A stretch of DNA of 64,000 bases from Guadua angustifolia (GCA_036346375.1 CM070501.1:53175326-53239325), one strand, 5' to 3'. Counted from the first letter of the stretch, positions 48,801 through 59,428 are shown. The notes: a model not told the origin generated them from the letters alone. Made by a program: numbers and translations.

Positions 48801-49222
48801 ACTCAAGGATTTAGTTTCTTTGTCTTGATCCTTATGTGTGTCAATAACGAATCGATCAATACAAAGAGACTTTCAAGTTAAACTACAAACTCCCCCTAAA
48901 TATGTGCATCCATGTAATATATGGATTGAGAAACATAATGCACATTTTGTGGTTAATATAACGGGGACATTCATACTTTAACTTGAATCCAAAGTATGTA
49001 ATTAATACTATAATGAATATGCATACATACCTCGGGTTTTCCATTTTTCAATGCGATGAGACTAAACAAAGATATTCTAAATAAACATGTTAGTCTCGAT
49101 ATAAGATTGTCATTAATAACACTATCGCATTAGGGGATAAACTCAATATTGGATTTGTCATTAACACAAGATTAGATTTGTCATTAACACCAAAACCATA
49201 ACTAATGATGGTTGAACTTACA
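45824..49222 (-). repeat. 3' LTR of the full-length element
   Basis: This 3399-bp block runs from TGTAGGGTCGAGG to GGTTGAACTTACA on the plus strand. It matches 54207-57618 closely except for a strongly diverged GC-rich zone (about 46660-47040). It contains about twenty ACACA-spaced mini-hairpins and a TATA-like GTATTTATAG at about 46616-46625 (read on the minus strand). Confidence 0.92.
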
Positions 49223-49540
49223 ATCTCCCCCTTTTTGGTGATTAATGACAAATCCAAGCTTAATGAGCACATTTGAATTAAAACTAACATGTTGAGAGAA
49301 TTTAAACTAATTGAACACATATGCATATTAATTCTCCCCCTTAATCACATTAAGCTTACTTTTTAAACCAAATGACATTAAGCTTCCTAATTCTCCCCCT
49401 TTTGGCATTAAGCACCAAAAATGGAAAAACTAAAAGATTAACTTGAAATACATTCTTCCCCCTTTTTGGTTATTCAATTGTTCTCCCCTTTTTGGCATTT
49501 AACAAATTCTTTTTAAGCTCCTAATTTCCCCCCATAAAAT
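49223..49540 (-). other. Multiplied polypurine tracts (PPT)
   Basis: The PPT next to the 3' LTR reads AAAAAGGGGGAGATTG on the minus strand (49223-49238). At least five more GGGGGAGAA / GGGGAGAA-type tracts follow within 320 bp (about 49333, 49393, 49455, 49491 and 49528). PPT multiplication is, as I recall, a described trait of Sireviruses. Confidence 0.8.
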
Positions 49541-49754
49541 TATTCTCCTTTTGACATATAACAACTTCTTTCAGGGGTTATATCTAATGAAGGTCATACA
49601 AGAATTTGAATGAACATTTATGACCTTGGGGATGAAGTAAGATTTAAAACCAAATAAAAACTTGAAAGGTCATTCAAGAAGTAAAACAAGTTTTTATTTG
49701 AAATATGGTCTAAAAATAAGGAAAACTTGAAAAGAGACCATATTTGGATTTGTG

Positions 49755-50752
49755 GATACCACTTGTAAGACAAATACCACTTGTAAAGATAAGCATGAAA
49801 AACGAAGTAAGGGTATCACACGGTTTATTTGAAACTCATTCAAATAAATCACTCCTCATTTTATTAGGCTTTGCAAATTCTCAACATGAATCTTTTGAAG
49901 AATCCAATAATTTGCCTAATTGGGTCGAACGAGGAACCCAAAAGAAATAGATACCACTTGAGCAAATAGATATCACTTTAATTCTATCTCAAGGGCTTTG
50001 CATGAAGAACCAAAGGAAATGAGCATTTTCAAATTTTCATGAAGAACAATGCTCAACAGGAGATTTTCCTCTTTTATGTATTCCAACACATAAAGAATCT
50101 CACACAGAGAATTCTTAAGCGGTTGAACTTACAATTTTAATTTGAGAGGAAACTCTTACTCAAAAATGTGGGTATCGAAAAAATACTACAAAGAGGCAAT
50201 GAAATACCACTTGTAGGAAATAATCGAATTCAATGATACCACTTAAAAAAGAAGGAAATGAACATACCATTTGATTATTTGAATTCCTTTATTACTTAGA
50301 GAAAATGAGCAATAAAGTCCAAGATACCACTTAAAAAAATAACTTAATGATACCACTTGTAAGCATATGAAGTGAATAAATGCTCAATTGATACCACTTA
50401 GGATCAAAACACAAAGATTGATACCACTTGAAAGAAAATATCGATAACATTGATGGGTATCAGAGCAATATTCTCAGAGCAATAAAATTAAGGCAATATA
50501 TACTTACGGGTATCGAAAACTCAAGATGGATCAATAAAATCACAAAGATTTAGTATCAGAGCAAAATAAAGACATGATATCACTTGGAAGCCAATAAGTG
50601 CCCAAAACTTGCAATAGATGAACTCCCCAAGATGTTCAATGAATGAAACATGGAGTTATTTGCATTTGAATTGCACAAGTTTTATCTTTTCAAAAGATCA
50701 AGTGAAAATCACTCTTTAGTTCATTTAAAGTGCTCATAACTGATACCACTTG
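49755..50752 (-). repeat. Array of primer-binding-site-like motifs
   Basis: ATACCACTT(G) occurs at about 49756, 49774, 49951, 50203, 50236, 50324, 50350, 50391, 50421 and 50743 on the plus strand. ATATCACTT variants lie at about 49970 and 50577. On the element's sense strand these read (C)AAGTGGTAT, the same as the LTR/PBS junction at 54191-54207. In addition GGTATCAGAGC at about 50456 and AGTATCAGAGC at about 50552 lie in the opposite orientation. The spacing is irregular. Confidence 0.8.
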
Positions 50753-52422
50753 AAAATGCGATCAAATAAATTGAGAAGCTTTTGAAATTTGCACAAAAGA
50801 ACTTTGGGATGACAAGAAAATTTTCCAAAAAGAATTTTTGAAGAAGGAAGTACCAATCAAAAGATATCCCAAAGCAAACTCGAGAAAATTCTGAAAATTT
50901 TCAGAGCCGACTGCCAGGGCCGGTACTACCGCAGACCAGGTCCGGTAGTACCGGGTTTGCGGTACTATCACAAGACCGGGGCGGTAGTACGGTCCTGACC
51001 GACTGAACTTCGGGCTTTTGCAAATCTTTGGCAAAAAAAGATTCAAATGAAGTCCAATTGATTTGAAAATTTGCAGAGATGAACTTTGGACTAATTAGAA
51101 GGTTTTGCAAAAAGAATTTTCTCAAAAACAATTTTATTTTCAAAGTTATGGCAAATTGCGTTTTGGGGGCAAAAACGAAAATCGATTTTCACGAAAAGCC
51201 TCAAAATGCACTTCAATTTGGATTTCATACAAATTTAATTTCCATGGCTTAGATAGGTGTATCAAGAATGTGTATAGCCAAGTTTTATGATGAAATCCAA
51301 CTCGAATGCCAACATTTGAGCTATATGCCTAAATAGGCCATTTTGGATCAAATCAAATTGTTTTTGAGCCAAATTAGTTTTCAATATAGAGTTTTCATTT
51401 TGAAAGCTTGTAAAACATTTGAAATACATAATAGAATACTTTTTCAAAGCTTTTCACAAATTTGGGTCATTTAAATACAATTTTGACTTTTGATCTAAAT
51501 AGTCCATTCGAAGAAGCAAATAGAAACCAAGTCAAAATCAACAACACAAGAATTCAAATTAAGCAAGGGTAAGAAATAGATATTTGAATTTTGTGTATAA
51601 GTCTAAAATACCATTTTGAATTACAATTCTACACAAGAATTGATCCAAATGGAGAAACTCACTAAGTGCAAGAATATGACCATTATGGGTCAAGTATAGT
51701 TTTTCGGCGAGTTTCAAAATCAAATATCTTTTGCTAAGTTGGTCTTTTGAAAATCTTTTGAACACGAAAGTTGTTGAGAATGACCAACTCTAGGATTTTT
51801 ATTTTGAAATTATTTTCAAAATCCTTTTACTTTTATTTCTATGAAAATTATAAGTTTAAATCAAAGTCAAGATACTAGTAACTAGTTTTTGACGTTAAAA
51901 CTTATTTTCCTTTTAAAATAGACTTTGTGAAGCCAAAACCTTTGAGAAACATTTCAAAAACATTTGTATACATTTTAAACTAGTTTTTCACAAGATTAGT
52001 AATAGAGTATACAAATTTTGAGTTTTGGCTAAATGGCTTGATTTTGAAATTATATATATATATATGCACTTATATTAATATGGGCACACATAGGGATGTG
52101 ATACACATGAATATGAATTAACATTCCTCCTTAATGTGCCACTACCTAACTTGCTCAAGATTGCAATAAGAGAATAGATAAGAGGCGAGAGCAAGTGGCC
52201 ATAACAAGTAATCTAAATTGATTTTCATTAATACTAATGCATCCAAACCTACACAAGGCTAGAAGCTACATAGTAATCGATTTAAATACTTGTTACCGAG
52301 ATGGCATTGGCTCATGATGGACTTGATTTTCTTCAAGCTTGACACCACTTGTAGACGAATGTAATCCTTCTCCTCTTGATGTGCAAGCGTCCAATCCATC
52401 TCTTTATTGCCTAAAATTCTTT
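50753..52422. other. Non-coding internal region between gag and the motif array
   Basis: AT-rich, with no pol motifs in any frame. A short GC-rich patch at about 50908-51003 carries GGTACTACCG / CGGTAGTACCG repeats that also occur in the LTRs. Small open frames on both strands show no domain. Confidence 0.5.
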
Positions 52423-54147
52423 TTAGGCGGTTTTTGGTACCCAATCCTTGTTGGGTCCGACAATGTTAGTTACAATTGATTTAAGAACCCAAATGGTCCT
52501 AATTTTAGCATTTTTAGATTGACTAACATAACTAGGAACGGTTTTGCGATAATTATTCCTCCTAAGCAAATAATTGACATTTTTATGAATTGGCTTAGGA
52601 GGGCAATGATACTTTGCAAAACTATTTCTAGTTTGATCCTTTCTAAGCATATGATAATTAACATTATGAAATGGCTTAGAGGATCTAGCATTTCTAGCAA
52701 ATGTTTTGCTATTATTTTTCCTAAGCATATGATCATCATGATTTTTCTTATTCTTAGGAAATTTAGCATTTTGAGCAAATACATTTCTAGAAATACTCTT
52801 CCTATGCAAATGAATATCATTTTTAGCGGGCATAGGGGACTTGACAAGCTTGGCAAACACATTGCCATTCTTGTCCTTCCTAAGCAAATAATTGTCATTA
52901 ACAAGAGTAGGCTTAGGAGTGATACCTTTGGGACAATCCTTACCGAAGTGTCCCTTTTCCCGGCAATTGAAGCATGTCACGCTATTTGGCCCTCTCTTGA
53001 CCGATTTGACTTGCTCCTTGCCGGCTTGCCTCATGGTTGGTGTTGTGGCCTTGTTATCCACTTGATTAGGGCACACGGAGGCGAGGTGGCCCTTCTTGTT
53101 GCAAGCAAAACACTTGACGATCTTCGAGTGGCGTGCGTTGTGTCTTGTCTTGCTATTCTCCCTCTTGGAGTTATAGCCGAGTCCTCGCTTGTCTTGAGGC
53201 GCCCTTGGCTTGCTCAAGATTTCGTCGAGGATAGCTTTTCCTTTTACGCACCTCTTCAAGTCATTTTCCAATTTAATGACTTGGGCCTTGAGCTCATTAT
53301 TTTCCTCTACAATATTAGCATCTAAAGACATAGAGGAACTAGAAATAATTTTATTAGAACAACAAGGCAAATCATCGCTAGAAATGGATATGCATTTATT
53401 TGATGAATTGTTTGTGATAGGAATTGGGTGAGGCAATTCATCAACTAAATTACATTGAATGCCCATATCCATACTAGCTTTAGTGAATTCCTTGAAAAGG
53501 ATTTTCTCATGATTTTCTTTTAGAACATTATATTCATTTTGAAGTGAATCATGTTCTAATTTCAAAACTTTGTATTTCCTTTTCTCCTTTCCAAGAAATT
53601 CATTGAGCTCCTCTAATAAATTCATAAGTTCGTCATAAGAGGGCTCACCTTCGTCATCACTTACCTCATTCTTACCTTTCGCCATAAAGCAACGAATTTT
53701 TGATGGAATTGAATATTCGTCGTCGCTTGAGACGGAGGTTGAGGTTGATGGAGATGCCGGTTCATCATTTGATGTTGATGTTGAATGATCATCAACCGAC
53801 ACTTCCTCCTCATTGCAATCCTCAATTGATGTGGACACTTCATATAATTCTTGAATCTTAGTCCACAATGCATGAGCGCTCGAGAGGTTGCATATGAGAT
53901 TGAAAATTTCTACGCTCACAACGCTAAATAAAACGTTAGTAGCTTGAGCGTCGAGATGTAGACATTTCTCCTCTCCTTTAGTTGGCGCAATTTCATTTAG
54001 TGGAGAAGAAATGCCGACATCTACGATCCACCAAATTTGTGAGCTTATGGATTTAAAATGATCGATCATAAATAATTTCCATTGAGCATAATTTGATTCA
54101 TTTAGCATGAGTGGATCGTGAGAGTGCACTAAACCGCTAGGCGCCAT
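52423..54147 (-). CDS. Gag polyprotein of the Sirevirus-like element (574 aa)
   Basis: An intact 574-codon frame starts 60 bp inside the 5' LTR/PBS. The N-terminus (LNESNYAQWKLFMIDHF, residues about 15-31) and the following ALWTKIQELYEVS segment belong to the UBN2/DUF4219 Copia gag family. The frame then jumps to an acidic Ser/Thr-rich stretch, so most of the central gag domain, normally about 150-200 residues longer, is missing without breaking the frame. Residues about 165-230 and 285-315 look coiled-coil. Two CCHC zinc knuckles follow: CFACNKKGHLASVC (about 343-356) and CFNCREKGHFGKDC (about 391-404). The tail holds about five ~30-residue repeats (NYLLRKDKNGNVFAK, HMLRKNNSKTFAR, HMLRKDQTRNSFAK) and ends GPNKDWVPKTA, where protease would normally begin. 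Gag packages element RNA into virus-like particles. Confidence 0.9.
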   Translation of the reverse strand: MAPSGLVHSHDPLMLNESNYAQWKLFMIDHFKSISSQIWWIVDVGISSPLNEIAPTKGEEKCLHLDAQATNVLFSVVSVEIFNLICNLSSAHALWTKIQELYEVSTSIEDCNEEEVSVDDHSTSTSNDEPASPSTSTSVSSDDEYSIPSKIRCFMAKGKNEVSDDEGEPSYDELMNLLEELNEFLGKEKRKYKVLKLEHDSLQNEYNVLKENHEKILFKEFTKASMDMGIQCNLVDELPHPIPITNNSSNKCISISSDDLPCCSNKIISSSSMSLDANIVEENNELKAQVIKLENDLKRCVKGKAILDEILSKPRAPQDKRGLGYNSKRENSKTRHNARHSKIVKCFACNKKGHLASVCPNQVDNKATTPTMRQAGKEQVKSVKRGPNSVTCFNCREKGHFGKDCPKGITPKPTLVNDNYLLRKDKNGNVFAKLVKSPMPAKNDIHLHRKSISRNVFAQNAKFPKNKKNHDDHMLRKNNSKTFARNARSSKPFHNVNYHMLRKDQTRNSFAKYHCPPKPIHKNVNYLLRRNNYRKTVPSYVSQSKNAKIRTIWVLKSIVTNIVGPNKDWVPKTA

Positions 54148-54190
54148 CCTTTTACTCTCTAGACGGTTAAGCCTAAAATGAGAGTGACCG

Positions 54191-54206
54191 TGGCTCTGAT
54201 ACCACT
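54191..54206 (-). other. Primer-binding site, initiator tRNA-Met
   Basis: On the minus strand, directly after the 5' LTR end CCCTACA, the sequence reads AGTGGTATCAGAGCCA, the standard tRNA-iMet site of plant Copia elements. This fixes the orientation of the element. Confidence 0.93.
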
Positions 54207-57200
54207 TGTAGGGTCGAGGATGCGCCTAGAGGGGGGGGGGTGAATAGGCGTTTTACAAAATTAATCGCTCACTAAATATTTCGCACTAATCAACCCCTAT
54301 GTCAAAACCTAATCAATTTATATGCGGAAGCGATAAACTCGGTTTTGACAATTAAAGCCTAAATCAACTAGGCTCTCTAGTGCACTATCCAAATTAAGTC
54401 TCTACACTAGAATTGCTTAATTGAACAATCAATTAATACTAAGCAATTCTAATACATTCAAGCAATCAATAATATGCAAAAGGTAAATACTTGAATGTAA
54501 AGAGACAAGGACAACCGATGTTTTTCCGTGGTGTTAGGAGACTTGCGGTCTCCCTAGTCCACGTTGAGGCTAGCCCACACTTGGACCGGCTCCCGCTCGA
54601 GCACCGCCTCTTTCTACTAGTCGTGGTTTTCACGCTATAGCGAGGCTCAACCCGAACCTTCACAAACTTGCCGGGCTTCTCACACCTCGAGAGCTCTCCA
54701 AGACGACGCCTACGCCGTCTAGGAGTCGGCAACCTCCAAGAGTAACAAGCCGCTCCTTCGCTTGAACCTCACCGGGCACAACAAATGCGCTCCTCGGTGA
54801 TCACCAAGTGCAACACATGCACAAGGCCTCCCTCAAGTGCAACACATGCACAAGAGGCTCTCAAATCACTTTCTAATTGCAACACATGCAATTAGTCTCA
54901 CTCTTAAGCTCAAGAGGCAAATGGAGAAGAGCAACACATGCACACAACTCCTACACACAGCAACAACACCAGCAACTACGGCCCCAAGCCCCCCAAGGGG
55001 GTATTTATAGCCCCCACCAAGAAAACTAGCCGTTTGGGGGCGAAATGGGCAAATTTAGCCAAATCCGGTACTACCGCCCTCTAAGGGCTAGGTAGTCCCG
55101 ACCTCCAACGATCGGTAATGGATATATATTCTTGACACTCACGCCCTCTAGGGCGCGGTAGTACCGACTTTGCGGTACTACCGCTCCCACCGAGCGGTAG
55201 TGCCGGCCTTGCCCAGCCAGCAAAAACAATACTCTAGAGAAAAGCTACAGGCAACCCAGGCCCTAGAGTCTGCGACTCTAGACTACCGCTCAACCATCTT
55301 GTAGTGCCGGCCTCCGCAACACGTGAAAACTTGCGCCAAGATCAGAAGAGCTACACAGTTTAGGCCCAGAGGTACAAGACTTGCGGTACTACATGCCCAT
55401 ACTACTGCAGTAGTGCTTGCCTCGAGAGAAATTCAGACTCAACTCCAAAACCATTTCTCCAAACACCAAAACTATTCTTTGAGCCATATAGATGATCAAC
55501 ACATGATCATACACACATGCAAAACACATTTGCACCAACTTAGCTCATAATCAAAGAATTTAAACCAAATCGCGAAAACACATTTCGCAATCAACTCAAG
55601 AACTATTTGCAAAACGTATTAAGCAAATCAAACTCGAGTTTATGAGATTAATCCCCTAGCCATGTGAAGGTCAACACAAGACCGGTCAACTTGCCAACAC
55701 CGTTGCAAGCCCCACTCACATGCTCTCGAATTCGGACTCATAAACCTCGGTTTATTCGCACAATGAACTTGCAAATAACATAATAAACACATTTCATGCT
55801 TGAGCACTACTCTTTGCAACACATGCAAAAGTCTAGCTCCAAGCAACATCAAATCAAGATGCATGAACTCTCTAATTGCAACACATGCAATTTCTCTAGT
55901 TCAATGCAACACCAAATCCAAACTTCAACTAAAACCAAAACCATACGTATGAGCTCTTTACTCGCAACACATGCAAGCCTCTAGCTCCATACAAACATTT
56001 AAACACCAAATCAAACATATGTGCTCTCCACTCACAACACATGCGAGCCTCTAGCACATACACAACCACAAACACCAAATCATGCTTGAGCTCTCTCATT
56101 TTGCAACACATGCAAAACTTAGCTCTAAGCAACCACACGGTTTTAGAAAGATTGTTTTGCGAAACCAAAGCATGAAGCTTCAACTAATGCAACACATGCA
56201 AAAGTGAACTTCACGCAAAAGCCAACGCACTAGCTTATCACTTCTTGCAACACATGCAAATCAAAGCATTATGCGAAAACCAAATGCAACCAAGCATAAG
56301 TTTAACCCATTCGCAACACATGCCAAATGGTTAACTCATATGCAAAAACCAAATCCAAATGATTTGAGCTTGAGTGAGCGCGAATGAGATCACCAACACA
56401 TGATGAAACTCAAGCAAAGGGAACGACCCCTCTTAATAGCACGGCGATAAAACCTTAGACTCAAAGACTACAAAAGTCCTTAGCCTATCTAATTATACCT
56501 TCGCCGCCGCGCACAAGCAATCCCCTTTGGGGTCTTTATGATCATCGCTTTGATACTCCCCCGGGATCGTTACCCTTCTTTATCTTCGGGATCCATTCTT
56601 GACACCCATCAACTCATGATGCCGTCCTTGTCCCGTTCTCATCATCTCATCCATCTTTGGACCTAACTCAATCACAACTCATAAAATAGTTAGTCCAAGA
56701 TGCATAGTTGTCTCAATTATCTCTTGCACTCCATTAACACATAATGGATGCCTCTAGATCAATTGAGCACAACCCTAAATCAATAGAAATGATTTATGTG
56801 TCTTAAGTACAATAATGCAACTCATGCTTTATTATACTTAAGAACTATTCATTGTCCTCAATTAATCACAAAACACCATCAACACATGATGAAGTGTTCT
56901 TTAACGATTAACAAGACAAATGAACTCAATTTAAATTATCATTTAAATTGATATGAGTATATATCAACTACACAAGTTTTCATATACTCATGTTGATGAA
57001 AAGTAATGATCCATTATATGTAAATTGTATGGAAATGATCATTACTCTAAATCATCAACTATAGAATACACCCCACATGTATATGTGCATAAATATGATT
57101 TACTTGGAGATAATATGCACATATTCAAATTGATCGTATTGGAGTATATCCCATATTACCATGAGTATACTTATAACTTAGTCAATTCAAATATATACTC

Positions 57201-57618
57201 AAGGATTTAGTTTCTTTGTCTTGATCCTTATGTGTGTCAATAACGAATCGATCAATACAAAGAGACTTTCAAGTTAAACTACAAACTCCCCCTAAATATG
57301 TGCATCCATGTAATATATGGATTGAGAAACATAATGCACATTTTGTGGTTAATATAACGGGGACATTCATACTTTAACTTGAATCCAAAGTATGTAATTA
57401 ATACTATAATGAATATGCATACATACCTCGGGTTTTCCATTTTTCAATGCGATGAGACTAAACAAAGATATTCTAAATAAACATGTTAGTCTCGATATAA
57501 GATTGTCATTAATAACACTATCGCATTAGGGGATAAACTCAATATTGGATTTGTCATTAACACAAGATTAGATTTGTCATTAACACCAAAACCATAACTA
57601 ATGAAGGTTGAACTTACA
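54207..57618 (-). repeat. 5' LTR of the full-length element
   Basis: This 3412-bp LTR reads TGTAAGTTCAACC...CTCGACCCTACA on the minus strand. It carries about twenty ACACA-spaced hairpins between about 54800 and 56900, several GGTACTACCG / GGTAGTACCG repeats near 55065-55210, and a TATA box. Confidence 0.92.
55001..55010 (-). promoter_or_regulatory. TATA box of the 5' LTR
   Basis: CTATAAATAC on the minus strand sits inside a GGGGG...CCCCC inverted repeat. Equivalent positions in the other two LTRs are about 46616 and 43808. It would place transcription start near 54975, leaving roughly 770 bp of transcribed LTR before the primer-binding site. Confidence 0.6.
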
Positions 57619-57951
57619 CAAGTTAAACTATAAACTCCCCCTAAGTGTGTGCATCCATGTAATATATGGATTGGGAAATATGATGCACATTTTGTGGTTA
57701 ATATAATGAGGACTTTCATATTTTAACTTGACTCCAAAGTATGCAACTAATACTAGAATGGATACGCAAACATACCTTGGGTTTTCCATTCTTTTAATGC
57801 GATGAGACTAATCAAAGATATTCTAAATAAACAAGTTAGTCTCGATATAATATTTGTCATTAATAGAAAAATCACATTAATGGATAATTTCAATATTAGA
57901 TTTGTCATTAACACCAAAACCATAACTAATGAAGGTTGAACTTACACAAAC

Positions 57952-58034
57952 CGCGTGTGTCATCTATCTCTTATTGATCATCCCACAAATTTTCTGCTTC
58001 AACTTTCAATAGTAAGCCCAATTCTTGACAAATC
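57952..58034. repeat. Segmental duplication, copy B (right part)
   Basis: This 83-bp piece, from CGCGTGTGTCATC to TTGACAAATC, matches 17476-17558. It continues copy B after the 14.9-kb insertion. The next Copia element starts immediately after it. Confidence 0.85.
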
Positions 58035-59428
58035 TGTGAGATCATGTGATGAAAAATTGGTTGAATGGTGAAATTAGCATTGTAAAGTGACTTTGGTTAT
58101 AGCATGTGTGGTGCTTGTGCATGTGCTATGTTGATATGATTATTATGCTGGTGATAGCATGATGGATTTTGTTTGATGCAATGCACTCATGTGAGTGGTT
58201 GCATGGATTGATTTTGAGGCATGTCGTTGACTTGTGCTCAGATGTTCATTTAATTATGCTGGTGATAGCATGATGGTTTTGCTTGATGCAATGCACTCGT
58301 GTGAGTGGTTGCATGGATTAACCTTGAGTCAAGTCGTGGACTTGTGCTCGGACTGGTTGTTTGTTTATTCGTGTGCAGGTGTTGCTCGAGGGCGAACGTG
58401 GTCGATAACGGGACCGGAACTAGGTTCATGGAGGAACTGAGGTTCGGGACTAGGTTCAGGGAGGAATCGAGGTCTTGGTGGTCGAGGATGTCTTGCGGGA
58501 CGTTCGGGCTAGAGAACGGTGCACACGAAGGCTAGTTAGCCACGTGAGTGCGCGGTGGGTGGCGTCTGCGTGCATGTGTGAATTTTGGGTTGTATGCATA
58601 TATTGGGCCATGTGTATTGGGCGGTGGATATGCATACATGTGTTAGGGTTTTGAGTTGTATAAATAGACTTGAAAACCTAATCAATGAATTAACCTTTAC
58701 GGCGGTACGCCGCTTTTTCCAAGCGGAGTTTTTGCTTCTCCGTGGCGGTGACGTCTACTGCGGCGCGGCATAAAGAGCATCTCGTCTTTGCGCCACAGAA
58801 GCAAGCAATTGATTTCGTGAAACATGCCAGCAAGCATGCAATTGATCGGCTAGCATTGAAGTTGAAGTCACCATCCAATGACTAGAAAAAGTGCATGGCA
58901 TGAGTTTCTGGCCATGCGTGCGTGGCGTGATAAAAAACGACGACTAGAAGATAGATTGCTCTCGGCGGCCGGTTGTTGCATGTATGCAAGAAGTTTTCTT
59001 GTTGCCGATTGTGAGGTCCCAGCGCTGTGATCGAAGTCTGTTCTCGACGGTAATCTCGTGCATTCGCTTTTTATTCCTCATTTACATGCCGGTTTAATGT
59101 TTAGATTGCTTCATATTTTCGTCATTCTTGATACAGTAAAATTGCGAAGGTAATATCTCTAGATCCATTGAACCGATCGACCTGATTCTTTTTTTGTTAG
59201 ATGCGTATTGGAATCTAGTTTCTTCTGTTCAAATTTCAGGTCAATCCGACAGCTGGATCTCCGGGAATTCATAATTTACCGAATGCATATACTCTGTTTT
59301 GTTGAATACGAAGCAATTATTTGAGTCCGAATTAGAGTGAATTTTTAGTAGATCAAAAATTTGATTTTAGCTTCTGCACAATCATTCACCCCCCTCTGAT
59401 TGCTAGTTTAATATATATCGATCCTACA
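58035..59428 (+). repeat. 5' LTR of the second Copia element
   Basis: This 1394-bp LTR runs from TGTGAGATCATGTGATG to ATCGATCCTACA. It contains a tandem duplication of about 110 bp (about 58144-58254 and 58255-58357), each copy with ATGATGG, GATGCAATGCACTC and TGTGAGTGGTTGCATGG. The same duplication occurs in the 3' LTR. Confidence 0.9.
58659..58666 (+). promoter_or_regulatory. LTR TATA box
   Basis: TATAAATA follows GTTTTGAGTTG in the 5' LTR, at a plausible position for the U3/R boundary. Confidence 0.55.

Larger units (their letters stand above)
45824..57618 (-). mobile_element. Full-length gag-only Sirevirus-like Copia element
   Basis: This complete 11.8-kb element is inserted in an older LTR of its own family with a perfect duplication CAAGT (45819-45823 and 57619-57623). 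On the minus strand the order is 5' LTR (54207-57618), primer-binding site, gag, long non-coding region, multiplied polypurine tracts, 3' LTR (45824-49222). The internal region is only about 5.0 kb and shows no protease, integrase, reverse transcriptase or RNase H motif. It is therefore non-autonomous. Long LTRs, a large zinc-knuckle gag and repeated polypurine tracts point to the Sirevirus (SIRE/Maximus) branch of Copia. Confidence 0.9.
43033..57946 (-). mobile_element. Sirevirus-like Copia solo LTR, interrupted by a second element
   Basis: The outer LTR is in two pieces, 43033-45823 and 57624-57946. It begins TGTAGGGTCGAGG and ends GGTTGAACTTACA. A 5-bp duplication CAAAC flanks it (43028-43032 and 57947-57951). 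The empty site is visible in the duplicate copy near 17474 (CCGCCAAACCACG), which fixes the insertion precisely. The LTR is about 3.1 kb without the inner element. No internal region of its own remains, so it is a solo LTR. It belongs to the same family as the inner element but is clearly diverged from the two inner LTRs. Confidence 0.9.

Noticed and set aside
49223..52422. Search for pol (integrase, reverse transcriptase, RNase H) in the full-length Copia element
   Set aside because: No conserved motif was found in any frame; the element is treated as gag-only.
52519..53325. 268-codon plus-strand frame
   Set aside because: It is the antisense shadow of the gag gene on the minus strand.
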